Of a stretch of DNA of 64,000 nucleotides, positions 42,464 to 50,135 are shown piece after piece. Under the pieces are notes generated by a model. That model was not told where the DNA came from, did no database searches, and saw nothing but the letters and a program-made list of their open reading frames with translations. The DNA comes from Scatavimonas merdigallinarum (lineage in GTDB: Bacteria > Bacillota > Clostridia > Oscillospirales > Acutalibacteraceae). The translations under genes and the position numbers were made by a program. Location of the stretch: contig DVFW01000021.1 in assembly GCA_018713055.1 (NCBI GenBank), forward strand, positions 1 through 64,000. Direction: 5' to 3'. The first letter of the stretch is position 1, and every line of letters begins with the position of its first letter.

Positions 42464-42496
42464 CACCCGAGCGGGTTGTATGATCCCGCTCGGGTG
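42464..42496 (-). terminator. Terminator of the CpXC gene
   Basis: CACCCGAGCGGG (42464-42475) pairs with CCCGCTCGGGTG (42485-42496). Read on the minus strand a T-run follows. Confidence 0.9.
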
Positions 42497-42528
42497 ATGA
42501 AATAAGATCAAAGAAGCAAGCGCAAGAA

Positions 42529-43200
42529 CTATTCTTCCCCGTCTACGCCGTATTTTCTGTAGCGGTATAAAATTTCCTCTGCCCATGGGCGGTCAATTTT
42601 TATAAAACCGCGCGCCATACGTTCCCGCCTGGCAAGCCTTGTAACAATACTGCGCGATTTTTCATATACATCCATACGCGTGCTTTTGACAAACGGCTCG
42701 TTTAAATCCTTTGTAAAAAAGGTAAAACCAATATTGCCGTCTTCTAAAACAGAAAAATAGCCTTCCCGCACGCTCTTTTTTTCTTCTCGCATAACACAAA
42801 CTTCCAGCGCCAGCTTTGTAAGCTCTACGGCCATATCGTTAAGCCCGGCTTCAAAGATAATAATTTTTTCTTTAAAATCGTTATAAGAAGTTACCAAACG
42901 CTTTTTTACAGGCCGAATTTTCACCTTTTCCCGTTCCAAAATTCTGTCTGTCAGGAGTGTTTTTTCACAATTTGGGATAAAATAAATCATGAAGCGTCTT
43001 TTCACATCGTTATATAAAACAGGATACGTAAGCCGCGCCTGGTAGCCGCAGTGCATGCAGGTATATGTAAATAGTTTGTCGTTTAAAACATCACGGCGCA
43101 GCGTGCCGTCTTCAGAGGGGTTGATGCTTTGGTATAGAACAACCTTGTTGTGCCCTGCACAGCTGGGGCAATTTACGGTTTTCAGTTCGCTTAAAGACAT
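42529..43200 (-). CDS. CpXC-domain zinc-binding protein
   Basis: 223 residues. The N-terminal zinc ribbon has VNCPSCAGHNKVVLYQSINP and FTYTCMHCGYQARLTYPVLY: the C-P-x-C pair and C-x2-C pair that define CpXC proteins, with the following D-V-K-R-R-F-M-I-Y-F-I-P. The C-terminal half is charged and helical with no recognised domain. ATG 43200 (GAAAGGAAG upstream) is clearly the start; the open frame before it has no protein-like sequence. Role unknown. Confidence 0.85.
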   Translation of the reverse strand: MSLSELKTVNCPSCAGHNKVVLYQSINPSEDGTLRRDVLNDKLFTYTCMHCGYQARLTYPVLYNDVKRRFMIYFIPNCEKTLLTDRILEREKVKIRPVKKRLVTSYNDFKEKIIIFEAGLNDMAVELTKLALEVCVMREEKKSVREGYFSVLEDGNIGFTFFTKDLNEPFVKSTRMDVYEKSRSIVTRLARRERMARGFIKIDRPWAEEILYRYRKYGVDGEE

Positions 43201-43386
43201 AAAAGGTCTTCCTTTCAAGGGAAAAATCAAGTATAAAGCATAGCGTACAACCAGCCTGTGTGTATAAGACAGGCTGGCCGCTCCCGGCGTAAAGCAGGGC
43301 AGAACTTTATATAAACCAGTATAACACAAATCTTTCCGTTTTGAACAGGGAACAAATGCAAATCCGTAAATTTTGTATGTTTTATA

Positions 43387-43415
43387 TTGACCTTCGGATG
43401 AAATTCTGCAATAAT
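43387..43415 (+). promoter_or_regulatory. Probable promoter of the 136-residue protein gene
   Basis: TTGACC (43387-43392), 17-bp spacer, AATAAT (43410-43415). Confidence 0.6.
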
Positions 43416-43497
43416 AATAGGTACTATTAGATTGTTGCTGTACCGTGCGGATATTTACCTGCACAGCACAAGACGAATATGCAAGGGGAGTAAAAAT

Positions 43498-43908
43498 ATG
43501 AAAGTTTTACAGATCATTGGCAGCGCCGTATCAGACGCAGTGGAATATGTTGTGGAAAAAAACAGAGTGCAAGCACAGCAAAACCGGCTCCGCATGGTTA
43601 TGCGCAATGAGGCGGATCATATCAATAAAGCGTATGTTGCATTGGGAAAATATTATTATGAAAACCTGCGCGGCAAAGATGACACGGAGGAAAACAGGCT
43701 GTATTGCGAAACAATCGATAAATCAACGGAACGATTGAAGAAAGCTGCAGACCGCTACCGTGGGCTTATGGAAGCGCAAAAACGGGTGATTTATGACGAG
43801 TGTGCCGTTGCAGACGATGACGGTGATATTACAGTTTGCTGTTCCTATGACGACGAAGATGCAAAGCAGCCGGAAGAGCAGGCGGAGGCGCAGCAGGAGC
43901 GTTTATAA
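43498..43908 (+). CDS. Helical protein of unknown function
   Basis: 136 residues, mostly helical and charged. MKVLQIIGSAVSDAVEYVVEKN may form an amphipathic N-terminal helix, followed by a likely coiled coil (NRLRMVMRNEADHINKAYVA; TIDKSTERLKKAADRYRGLM). The end is acidic, with ADDDGDITVCCSYDDEDA and a Gln/Glu/Ala tail. ATG 43498 with AAGGGGAG upstream. Divergent from the CpXC gene. No family recognised. Confidence 0.75.
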   Translation: MKVLQIIGSAVSDAVEYVVEKNRVQAQQNRLRMVMRNEADHINKAYVALGKYYYENLRGKDDTEENRLYCETIDKSTERLKKAADRYRGLMEAQKRVIYDECAVADDDGDITVCCSYDDEDAKQPEEQAEAQQERL

Positions 43909-43911
43909 AAA

Positions 43912-43933
43912 CTGTACACAAAAGTGTGTACAG
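43912..43933 (+). promoter_or_regulatory. Hairpin in the 3' untranslated region
   Basis: CTGTACACA (43912-43920), 4-nt loop, TGTGTACAG (43925-43933). It starts 4 nt after the stop codon at 43908 and is not followed by a T-run. Confidence 0.6.
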
Positions 43934-44011
43934 ATTACCAATACCCCGCCGGACGAGTTCCGGTGAAGGTTGCTGGAAAGTATATCCTTTGCACATAATA
44001 CACCTGAAAAG

Positions 44012-44052
44012 ACCTCTGTGGAATTGCCGAGCCGTTTCCATAGAGGTTTTTT
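44012..44052 (+). terminator. Terminator after the 136-residue protein gene
   Basis: ACCTCTGTGGAA (44012-44023) pairs with TTTCCATAGAGGT (44035-44047), then T-run to 44052. Confidence 0.85.
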
Positions 44053-44060
44053 GTATACGC

Positions 44061-44099
44061 AAAACAGTCCCCCGGCTTTACCGGGGGACTGTTATTTTT
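44061..44099. terminator. Terminator of the ddl operon, possibly bidirectional
   Basis: AACAGTCCCCCGG (44063-44075), 5-nt loop, CCGGGGGACTGTT (44081-44093). T-rich flank on the plus strand; A-rich flank (44059-44064) gives a short T-run on the minus strand. Confidence 0.8.
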
Positions 44100-44142
44100 A
44101 AAAAACATGGGGTTTCAGCGCCAAACCGCAAAGGCTGTTTTA

Positions 44143-45375
44143 TTATAGCTTGCCGCTTTTTCCGCCGCTTAAAGAGACGCCGGCCAAAACATTGGTGTCA
44201 AATGAATAATGGATGCTCTCATTTTCTCTTTTTCGTTTGAGTGCCAGAGAAATCATTTTATCCAGCAGCTGCGTATAAGAGATTCCCAGAGGTTCCCACA
44301 AATAAAAAGCAAGCGAACCGGGAATGGTATTAATTTCGTTGACATACAACGCCCCGGTTTTTCGGTCGACCATAAAATCAATTCTGGAAACGCCGTTGCA
44401 GCCGAGCGCCTGAAACGTTTGTACGGCAAGTGTACGAACCTGCTCGCGCAGCGCCGGGGGAATGTCGGCAGGCAGCCTTCTCTGCAGGCTGGACATACCG
44501 CCCTTCCCGCCTGTGGGGGCTCCGGCTGCGGTTTTGCCGCCTTTGGAAGAAGAGCCCCCCTTGCCGCCGTTTAAATATTTGTCGCTATAGCTTAAAAGCT
44601 CCCCTGAGCTGACAGGTTCTTCACATTCAGAGGCCTGTGCACTTTCGTAATCGCCAATTACGGAGCAGTTGATTTCCTGCAGGTCTTCAATGGCCCGTTC
44701 TGCAAGAACCCTGCCGGCAAACGCAAAGGCAAGTTCCAATGCGTCCTCCAGCTCTTTATGCGTCTTTGCCTTGTTTATGCCGATGCTCGAACCCAAATTT
44801 ACCGGTTTGATCATCACAGGAAAGCCAATCTCTTTTTCAATCCGGCGCATAATGGCGGAAGCGTCGTCCCGGTACTGTGCGCTGTCAAAGCAAAGGCACT
44901 CCAAAACGGGGATGTTTTTATCTTTCAGGACAGCCTTCATTGCATATTTATCCATGCCCACAGCGGAGGAAAGCACGTCGCAGCCGACATACGGGAGGTT
45001 TAATGTCTGTAAGAAGCCTTGCAGCGCGCCGTCTTCTACATTGGTTCCGTGGACAATGGGAAAAGCCACATCTATGGAAGCATACAAATTGTTTTTAAAC
45101 GGCCTGAGCGGATATTTTAAAAGGTTGGTTCTGCTGCCGTCGCACATAAAGACAACCTGCTGGCTTTTTTCCAAAAGCAGGCCGATATCTTTTCGGTAGG
45201 ATTCAATATCGCCAATGGCATCCCCCACATACATGCGGTTGTCCTTAGTCATATAAACGGGGATCACATCGTATTTGTCTTTGTTCATAGACTGAATTGC
45301 CTGAATTGCGGAAATAACCGATATTTCATGCTCCACGCTTTTTCCGCCAAATAAAACGGCAATTTTGATTTTCAT
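44143..45375 (-). CDS. ddl: D-alanine--D-alanine ligase with Gly/Lys/Ser-rich insert
   Basis: 410 residues, longer than the usual 350-370. ATP-grasp family: KIAVLFGGKSVEHEISVISA (start), VHGTNVEDGALQGFL, GFPVMIKPVNLGSSIGI and FMVDRKTGALYVNEINTIPG. The usual omega-loop region (LLSYSDKY, about 260-267) is followed by a low-complexity insert at 268-296 built of GGKGG, SSSKGGK and GAPTGGKGG. Makes D-Ala-D-Ala for peptidoglycan; D-Ala-D-Ser specificity cannot be excluded from sequence. Follows the Mur ligase by 47 nt, probably co-transcribed. Confidence 0.92.
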   Translation of the reverse strand: MKIKIAVLFGGKSVEHEISVISAIQAIQSMNKDKYDVIPVYMTKDNRMYVGDAIGDIESYRKDIGLLLEKSQQVVFMCDGSRTNLLKYPLRPFKNNLYASIDVAFPIVHGTNVEDGALQGFLQTLNLPYVGCDVLSSAVGMDKYAMKAVLKDKNIPVLECLCFDSAQYRDDASAIMRRIEKEIGFPVMIKPVNLGSSIGINKAKTHKELEDALELAFAFAGRVLAERAIEDLQEINCSVIGDYESAQASECEEPVSSGELLSYSDKYLNGGKGGSSSKGGKTAAGAPTGGKGGMSSLQRRLPADIPPALREQVRTLAVQTFQALGCNGVSRIDFMVDRKTGALYVNEINTIPGSLAFYLWEPLGISYTQLLDKMISLALKRKRENESIHYSFDTNVLAGVSLSGGKSGKL

Positions 45376-45422
45376 AATAAACCACTCCCGCTAAAGAATT
45401 ATCATTTATCTGCCTGAAATGG

Positions 45423-46991
45423 TCAGAAATTATCCGGCAGATCGTTTTCAAGCAGCGTAACCTTTTGCCGGCCCCCTGCGTTGATTTTGGCGATTTCGTC
45501 AAAAGCTTCAAGGATACCGTCTGTAACAACCAGCCTGTCTGCCGGGAAATCTTTGCTTAGAGCGCCGGCTTTTATGCTTTGAGTTTGCTTTCTGCCAACA
45601 AGAATGATATAGTCGCACACAGCGGCTGCGTCTTCGCCAAAGCGGCGGTTGTACAGATCCTGCTTTTCTCCAAGTTCTACCATGCCTGGCGTTACAAGAA
45701 TTTTGATGCTGTCCTTAAAAAATGAAAGCGTTTCAAGCGCAACCCTTGTCCCGTCCGGATTGGAATTATACGCATCGTCAATTATAAGGTTTTGTCCATT
45801 GTGTAAAAGCTGCAAACGGTGTGGTACGCCGTCAAGCTTTTTTACCTGCAGCGCCAACGCCTTTAAATCGATCCCCATACTGTGTGCAACGGCTATGGCT
45901 CCGGTAATATTCAATACGTTGTGCCGGCCTAAAAGCCTGGTTGTAAACGTCTGGGTTTGCCCATCCGGCGTTTTTACGCAGAAAGAAGTTCCTCTTTCCG
46001 TTACTTCTATGTCGTATGCATGGTAGCCGTTTCCGCCTTGCAGGCCGTAGGTAATGTGCGGTCTGCTGTAAGCAACGCTTTTTATATTTTCGTCGTCGCC
46101 GTTTAAAAACGCCATGCCGTCTTCCGGAAGAGAATTGGGCAGCTCAAACTTTGTCTTTTTAATATAATTCAGGGATTTAAAGGATTCCAGATGCTGCTCG
46201 CCTATTGCGGTTACCACACCGTATTGCGGATGCACCAGGTCGCAGATTTCCTGAATATCGCCTACGTTGCGCGCGCCCATTTCACATACAAACACCTCGT
46301 GTGTTGCACGCAGATTTTCCCGTATGGTGCGCACAACGCCAAGTGTAGTATTATAATTTTCAGGCGTCATCAGCACGTCGTACTTGGCGCGCAAAAGCGT
46401 AGACAAATAGTATTTTACGCTCGTTTTACCATAGCTGCCTGTGATGCCGATAATTTTTAAATCCGGCATAGCGGCGAGCATGCTGCGCGCCTGATTGATA
46501 AATCTTTGGTTGATGCTCTTTTCTACCGGCTTGTTGATAAAATTTGCCGCCAGTATAAGAAAGGGTAAAAGCGCGTAAGAAAAGAACAGAAGAAGAGATA
46601 ATAAAAGCCGGTTTGCGCAGAAACATATGCAAACAACCAAAACCACTGCTTCTATCAGTGTAAGCGTAATACAAAGGCGAATTACCCGCCTGGTATAGAC
46701 AAGCGGCTTTTTTGCCTGTCTGGGCTTATAAAAATAAGCAAGGATCACATATACAATGCCGGAAAGAATCAGGCCTGTTTTTCCCCACAGGGCAATGGCC
46801 GGAACAGTCAGCGCAGAAAGCAGCAGCTTGGGCGCGGCGCTGTACAGATTTTTTTTCAGCCAGTTGACCTGAACGCGCGGTTTATAGCCATTGAGCTGAA
46901 ACATATGTATGAAATGCCGGCCTGCGAACAGAAAGCTCAGCATGAAAGTAAGCAGCAAAAGGATCAAAAGAATCACGTCAAAAAAATCCAT
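45423..46991 (-). CDS. MurF-like Mur ligase with N-terminal membrane domain
   Basis: 522 residues. Residues 1-150 contain about four to five helices (FFDVILLILLLLTFMLSFLF, LLLSALTVPAIALW, GLILSGIVYVILAYF, LTLIEAVVLVVCICF, SLLLFFSYALLPFLIL). They replace the UDP-MurNAc-binding domain of standard MurF. The central ATPase has P-loop ITGSYGKTS (183-191), NYNTTLGV and the lysine region; HRLQLLHNGQNLIIDDAYNSNPDG marks the C-terminal domain. The MurF-type D-D-A-Y-N-A/S-N-P is clear. It may add D-Ala-D-Ala at the membrane. Confidence 0.88.
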   Translation of the reverse strand: MDFFDVILLILLLLTFMLSFLFAGRHFIHMFQLNGYKPRVQVNWLKKNLYSAAPKLLLSALTVPAIALWGKTGLILSGIVYVILAYFYKPRQAKKPLVYTRRVIRLCITLTLIEAVVLVVCICFCANRLLLSLLLFFSYALLPFLILAANFINKPVEKSINQRFINQARSMLAAMPDLKIIGITGSYGKTSVKYYLSTLLRAKYDVLMTPENYNTTLGVVRTIRENLRATHEVFVCEMGARNVGDIQEICDLVHPQYGVVTAIGEQHLESFKSLNYIKKTKFELPNSLPEDGMAFLNGDDENIKSVAYSRPHITYGLQGGNGYHAYDIEVTERGTSFCVKTPDGQTQTFTTRLLGRHNVLNITGAIAVAHSMGIDLKALALQVKKLDGVPHRLQLLHNGQNLIIDDAYNSNPDGTRVALETLSFFKDSIKILVTPGMVELGEKQDLYNRRFGEDAAAVCDYIILVGRKQTQSIKAGALSKDFPADRLVVTDGILEAFDEIAKINAGGRQKVTLLENDLPDNF

Positions 46992-47030
46992 GGGTGTTGT
47001 CCTCTCCTCTGTGGAAAATCTTAAAATACA

Positions 47031-47801
47031 TCAATCTATTTTTAAAAAGGAACAAACAACGCGGTTAAAAGTATATTGTTGCTCCAAAAAGGCGTAGTGC
47101 CCGGCGTTTTTCAGCGTAACCAGGCCCGCGCCCGGAATCAGTTTTTCCATCAGGTGCGCATCAGAAAGCGGGGTGTCCGTATCGTTTTCCCCCCAGACCA
47201 GCAGCGTGGGAACTTTTATAGAGGGAAGCAGGTGCGTTAAATCTTCGTTTACTACGCGAACAAGGCATTGGCGCATCAGCGGAGAGGCGGCGTTATAGTC
47301 TGCCGACCCGTTTTTCTTACGCAGCTTTTCCAGTACGTCCGGATAGAGCTTTTTTATAACGCCCATGCATAGAATACGCTTTGATACTTTATAGGCGCAT
47401 ACGCGCAGCCGGGTTTTCAGCTTTCTTTTTGGTTTTATCCCGGCGCTGTCAACCAAAATAATCTTTTGCGGAAGAAAAGGCAGGCTTTTGCGGCTGAGCA
47501 TTTTAATGATGACGCGGCCGCCAAACGAATGTCCCAGCAAGACAGTGGGGACAAGGCCCTGCTGTTTTATAAACTTTAAAATAAAATCCACATAATCGTC
47601 CACACACCAGGGGCACGGCGGTTCCTGGCTTTGGCCAAACCCCGGCATATCCAGCGCGACCGCTTTATATTTTGCGCTGAGAAGGGTCATTAGATTGTCA
47701 AACAGGGCAATGTTCGCGCCCCAGCCATGTAAAAGCAGCACCGGGGCTCCTGTGCCGCGGATATCGTAATGGACTTTTATATGGTCGATTTCAGTGAACA
47801 T
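47031..47801 (-). CDS. Alpha/beta-hydrolase
   Basis: 256 residues. Oxyanion motif LLLHGWGAN (about 23-31), nucleophile elbow LLGHSFGGRV (Ser in G-H-S-F-G), acid Asp in WGENDTDTPL and His in NAGHYAFLEQ: a complete triad. A cap region with KPKRKLKTRLRVCAYKVSKR lies between. Substrate unknown. ATG 47801 with AGGAGG. First gene of an apparent operon with the Mur ligase and ddl, so envelope-related chemistry is possible. Confidence 0.9.
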   Translation of the reverse strand: MFTEIDHIKVHYDIRGTGAPVLLLHGWGANIALFDNLMTLLSAKYKAVALDMPGFGQSQEPPCPWCVDDYVDFILKFIKQQGLVPTVLLGHSFGGRVIIKMLSRKSLPFLPQKIILVDSAGIKPKRKLKTRLRVCAYKVSKRILCMGVIKKLYPDVLEKLRKKNGSADYNAASPLMRQCLVRVVNEDLTHLLPSIKVPTLLVWGENDTDTPLSDAHLMEKLIPGAGLVTLKNAGHYAFLEQQYTFNRVVCSFLKID

Positions 47802-47885
47802 ACAAGTCCTCCTATCTGTTTTGGGAATTTTCCGCCGCTTCTCCTGTGGAAGGTGCGGAGCAAATATGCTTTGCATATTTAAATT

Positions 47886-47915
47886 AGTATATCACAAAAA
47901 AACGCACTCCCGCAA
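47886..47915 (-). promoter_or_regulatory. Promoter of the hydrolase-murF-ddl operon
   Basis: Minus strand TTGCGG (47910-47915), 18-bp spacer, TATACT (47886-47891). A hairpin AATATGC/GCATATT lies just downstream in the leader. Confidence 0.55.
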
Positions 47916-47921
47916 CAAAAA

Positions 47922-47957
47922 AACGCAGGGGGTAAAATTTTTACCTGTCCTGCGCTT
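47922..47957 (-). terminator. Terminator of the GH3 gene
   Basis: Minus strand CGCAGG/CCTGCG enclosing GGTAAAA/TTTTACC, followed by a run of seven T. Lies 18 nt after the stop. Confidence 0.75.
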
Positions 47958-47974
47958 TTCGGTGTCTGCCTGCT

Positions 47975-49213
47975 TTAGCGCTTTTCATCCCAAAACACTT
48001 GTGTTGCGCTGTTTAACGCGGTTACATTGGGAAGCGAAATGAAGTCTGATGTAACAGTATAGTCAGATTTAAGCCTTAATATGCGGGCGACGGCCTCATC
48101 TATGCGTTGCATACTGATTTTTCCGCTTTCAGCAGCGGTTTCCAGCGCTTCGAGTACAGTATACACGTTGTCGTATTCGTGGCAAACCAAAAGCATGTCG
48201 CAGCCGGCGTTTACAGCCAGCACGCAGGCCTGTTCCAAACTGTAGCTTTCCGTAATCGCGCCCATTGTCAGATCATCTGTAAAGACTACGCCGTCAAATC
48301 CCATCTCATTGCGCAGCAACCCCTGTACCAGCGTTTTGGATAAACTAGCCGGATATTCTTCATCCAGTTCGCTGCACAGGATGTGTGAAACCATTACGGC
48401 GGGGGCGCCCTGGGAAATAGCCTGTTTAAACGGGATAAGCTCGCTTTTGTACAGCTGCCGTTTTGTTTTTGTTACAACCGGAAGGTCGTAATGGGAATCT
48501 GTATCTGTATCTCCGTGCCCTGGAAAATGCTTGACCACAGGGATACCCCCGCCGTCAAGAACGCCATTCATAGCGGCAATGCCGCAGGAGGCAACGCTTT
48601 GCGCGTCGGTTCCGTAAGCCCGGTTGCCAATCACAGTGTTATCCGGGTTGGACCATATGTCAAGAACAGGTGAAAAACCTGTTTGCAGCCCAAAAGCAGT
48701 AAGCTGCCGCGCAATGTTTTTTCCGCCTTCATAGCAGGCGTCCGGTCCGCCGTTTTGTGCAACCGTATAGGCCGGCGGCATGGAAAGAACGTCTTCCGGC
48801 AATCTGGAAACGCTGCCGCCCTCCTCATCCATACCAATCAGAACAGGAATGCCGTCTTGCGCGGCCTGTTTAATCTGGTTTGTAAGAGCGGTCAGTTGCG
48901 GTGCGCTTTCTATATTATCGGAAAAAAGGATCACGCCCCCTATCCCTTTGCGAGTAATCAGGCGATTGAGGTCCTCGTCCACTTCATATCCGTCAAAACC
49001 TGCAGTCACAAGTTGCCCAACCTTCTCTGTGAGAGTCATTTTTTCAAGCTGTTCCGCAATGGGATCCTGTGTAGGCGGCTGTGTTGCAGGTTGTGTGCCG
49101 GGCTGCGGTGTGCTGCCTGTGTTTTGTACCGCGCAGGCGCACAAAACGGCCAGTGCAACGGCGCAAATGCACAGTGCAAAGCCGCATAATACAGAATGGT
49201 ATTTTTTTTGCAT
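47975..49213 (-). CDS. Beta-N-acetylhexosaminidase, GH3 family, lipoprotein
   Basis: 412 residues. A signal segment (VLCGFALCICAVALAVLCAC) ends in a likely lipobox with Cys, followed by a Pro/Thr/Gln-rich linker. The TIM barrel has IPVLIGMDEEGGSVSRL, FSPVLDIWSNPDNTVIGNRAYG and the NagZ signature VVKHFPGHGDTDTDSHYDLP; nucleophile Asp is in VVFTDDLTMGAI. Removes terminal GlcNAc from muropeptides outside the membrane. ATG 49213 is preferred to a TTG two codons earlier. A 9-bp hairpin (49242-49266) lies in its leader. Confidence 0.93.
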   Translation of the reverse strand: MQKKYHSVLCGFALCICAVALAVLCACAVQNTGSTPQPGTQPATQPPTQDPIAEQLEKMTLTEKVGQLVTAGFDGYEVDEDLNRLITRKGIGGVILFSDNIESAPQLTALTNQIKQAAQDGIPVLIGMDEEGGSVSRLPEDVLSMPPAYTVAQNGGPDACYEGGKNIARQLTAFGLQTGFSPVLDIWSNPDNTVIGNRAYGTDAQSVASCGIAAMNGVLDGGGIPVVKHFPGHGDTDTDSHYDLPVVTKTKRQLYKSELIPFKQAISQGAPAVMVSHILCSELDEEYPASLSKTLVQGLLRNEMGFDGVVFTDDLTMGAITESYSLEQACVLAVNAGCDMLLVCHEYDNVYTVLEALETAAESGKISMQRIDEAVARILRLKSDYTVTSDFISLPNVTALNSATQVFWDEKR

Positions 49214-49241
49214 AACCAAGCAATCCTTATTTATGTAATTT

Positions 49242-49266
49242 GCGGGGAATATAGTAAATTCCCCGC
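49242..49266 (-). promoter_or_regulatory. Hairpin in the GH3 gene leader
   Basis: GCGGGGAAT (49242-49250) pairs with ATTCCCCGC (49258-49266). Between rubrerythrin and the GH3 gene; no T-run, so it could be a weak terminator or a leader structure. Confidence 0.5.
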
Positions 49267-49308
49267 GCTGGTAGAACGCATTAACAATACATCATACGTT
49301 TCAAAAAG

Positions 49309-49848
49309 TCAATAATTGTTGGCTTTCAGTTCAAAATAAGCCTGTGGATGTTTGCACACGGGGCAAATCTGCGGTGCTTCTTTGCCCGTATGCAAATGTC
49401 CGCAGTTGCGGCAGATCCATACCTGCTCACCGCTTCTGGTAAAGACTTTGTTTTCTTTAAGATTTACACTCAATTGTTTAAAACGTTCTTCATGTTCTTT
49501 TTCTACCTTCGCCACAAGCCGCATAATTGCGGCAATTTCTGTAAAGCCTTCTTCCTGTGCAATGTTTGCAAATTCCTCGTACATGGTCGTCCATTCATAA
49601 TGCTCGCCTGCAGCCGCGTCGATCAGGCTTTGCAGAGTGTCCGGCATGGCGCCGCCCTGCAGGTATTTAAACCATATTTCTGCATGCTCCTTTTCGTTGG
49701 CTGCCGTCTGGTCAAAAATGGCGCCAATCTGCTCGTAGCCTTCCTTGCGTGCGGTAGAGGCAAAAAAAGTATATTTGTTGCGCGCCTGGGACTCGCCTGA
49801 AAAAGCGGCAAGCAGATTTGCTTCTGTTTTGCTTCCTTTAAGTTCCAT
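49309..49848 (-). CDS. Rubrerythrin
   Basis: 179 residues; non-haem di-iron peroxidase that reduces H2O2 in anaerobes. The N-terminal four-helix bundle holds the iron ligands FSGESQARNKYTFFA, ANEKEHAEIWF and VEKEHEERF (E-x2-H motifs). The C-terminal rubredoxin-like domain has CRNCGHLHTGKEAPQICPVC. AGGAGG precedes ATG 49848. Transcribed alone. Confidence 0.97.
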   Translation of the reverse strand: MELKGSKTEANLLAAFSGESQARNKYTFFASTARKEGYEQIGAIFDQTAANEKEHAEIWFKYLQGGAMPDTLQSLIDAAAGEHYEWTTMYEEFANIAQEEGFTEIAAIMRLVAKVEKEHEERFKQLSVNLKENKVFTRSGEQVWICRNCGHLHTGKEAPQICPVCKHPQAYFELKANNY

Positions 49849-50041
49849 GGTAAATTCCTCCTTATTATTTTATCTTTATTATGGATCGCCCAAAGGAAAA
49901 ATATACAACATTTAATATGGATTCATAGAAAGGAAGCGGCGGCCATTTCGAGAAAACAGGCTCAAAATCAGACATATTTAACAAAAAATTAAAAATAAAA
50001 TGTTATATTATAATAAAAACAAAATGCATGGCAGGAAGGTC

Positions 50042-50069
50042 TTGTGTTTTTTATTTTGCGTGCTATAAT
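50042..50069 (+). promoter_or_regulatory. Promoter of the potassium uptake genes
   Basis: TTGTGT (50042-50047), 16-bp spacer, perfect TATAAT (50064-50069). The leader then contains GGATATGC/GCATATCC (about 50097-50121), a stem ending 4 nt before the AAAGGAAGG ribosome binding site. Confidence 0.65.
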
Positions 50070-50135
50070 TAGCACCGTAATAATAAGAAATTACAGGGAT
50101 ATGCTGCAGCTTTGGCATATCCAAAGGAAGGCGTT

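Noticed and set aside
43949..43963. Guanidine-II (mini-ykkC) riboswitch
   Set aside because: Only one ACGA-loop hairpin is present, the class needs two, and it lies in a 3' region rather than before a gene.
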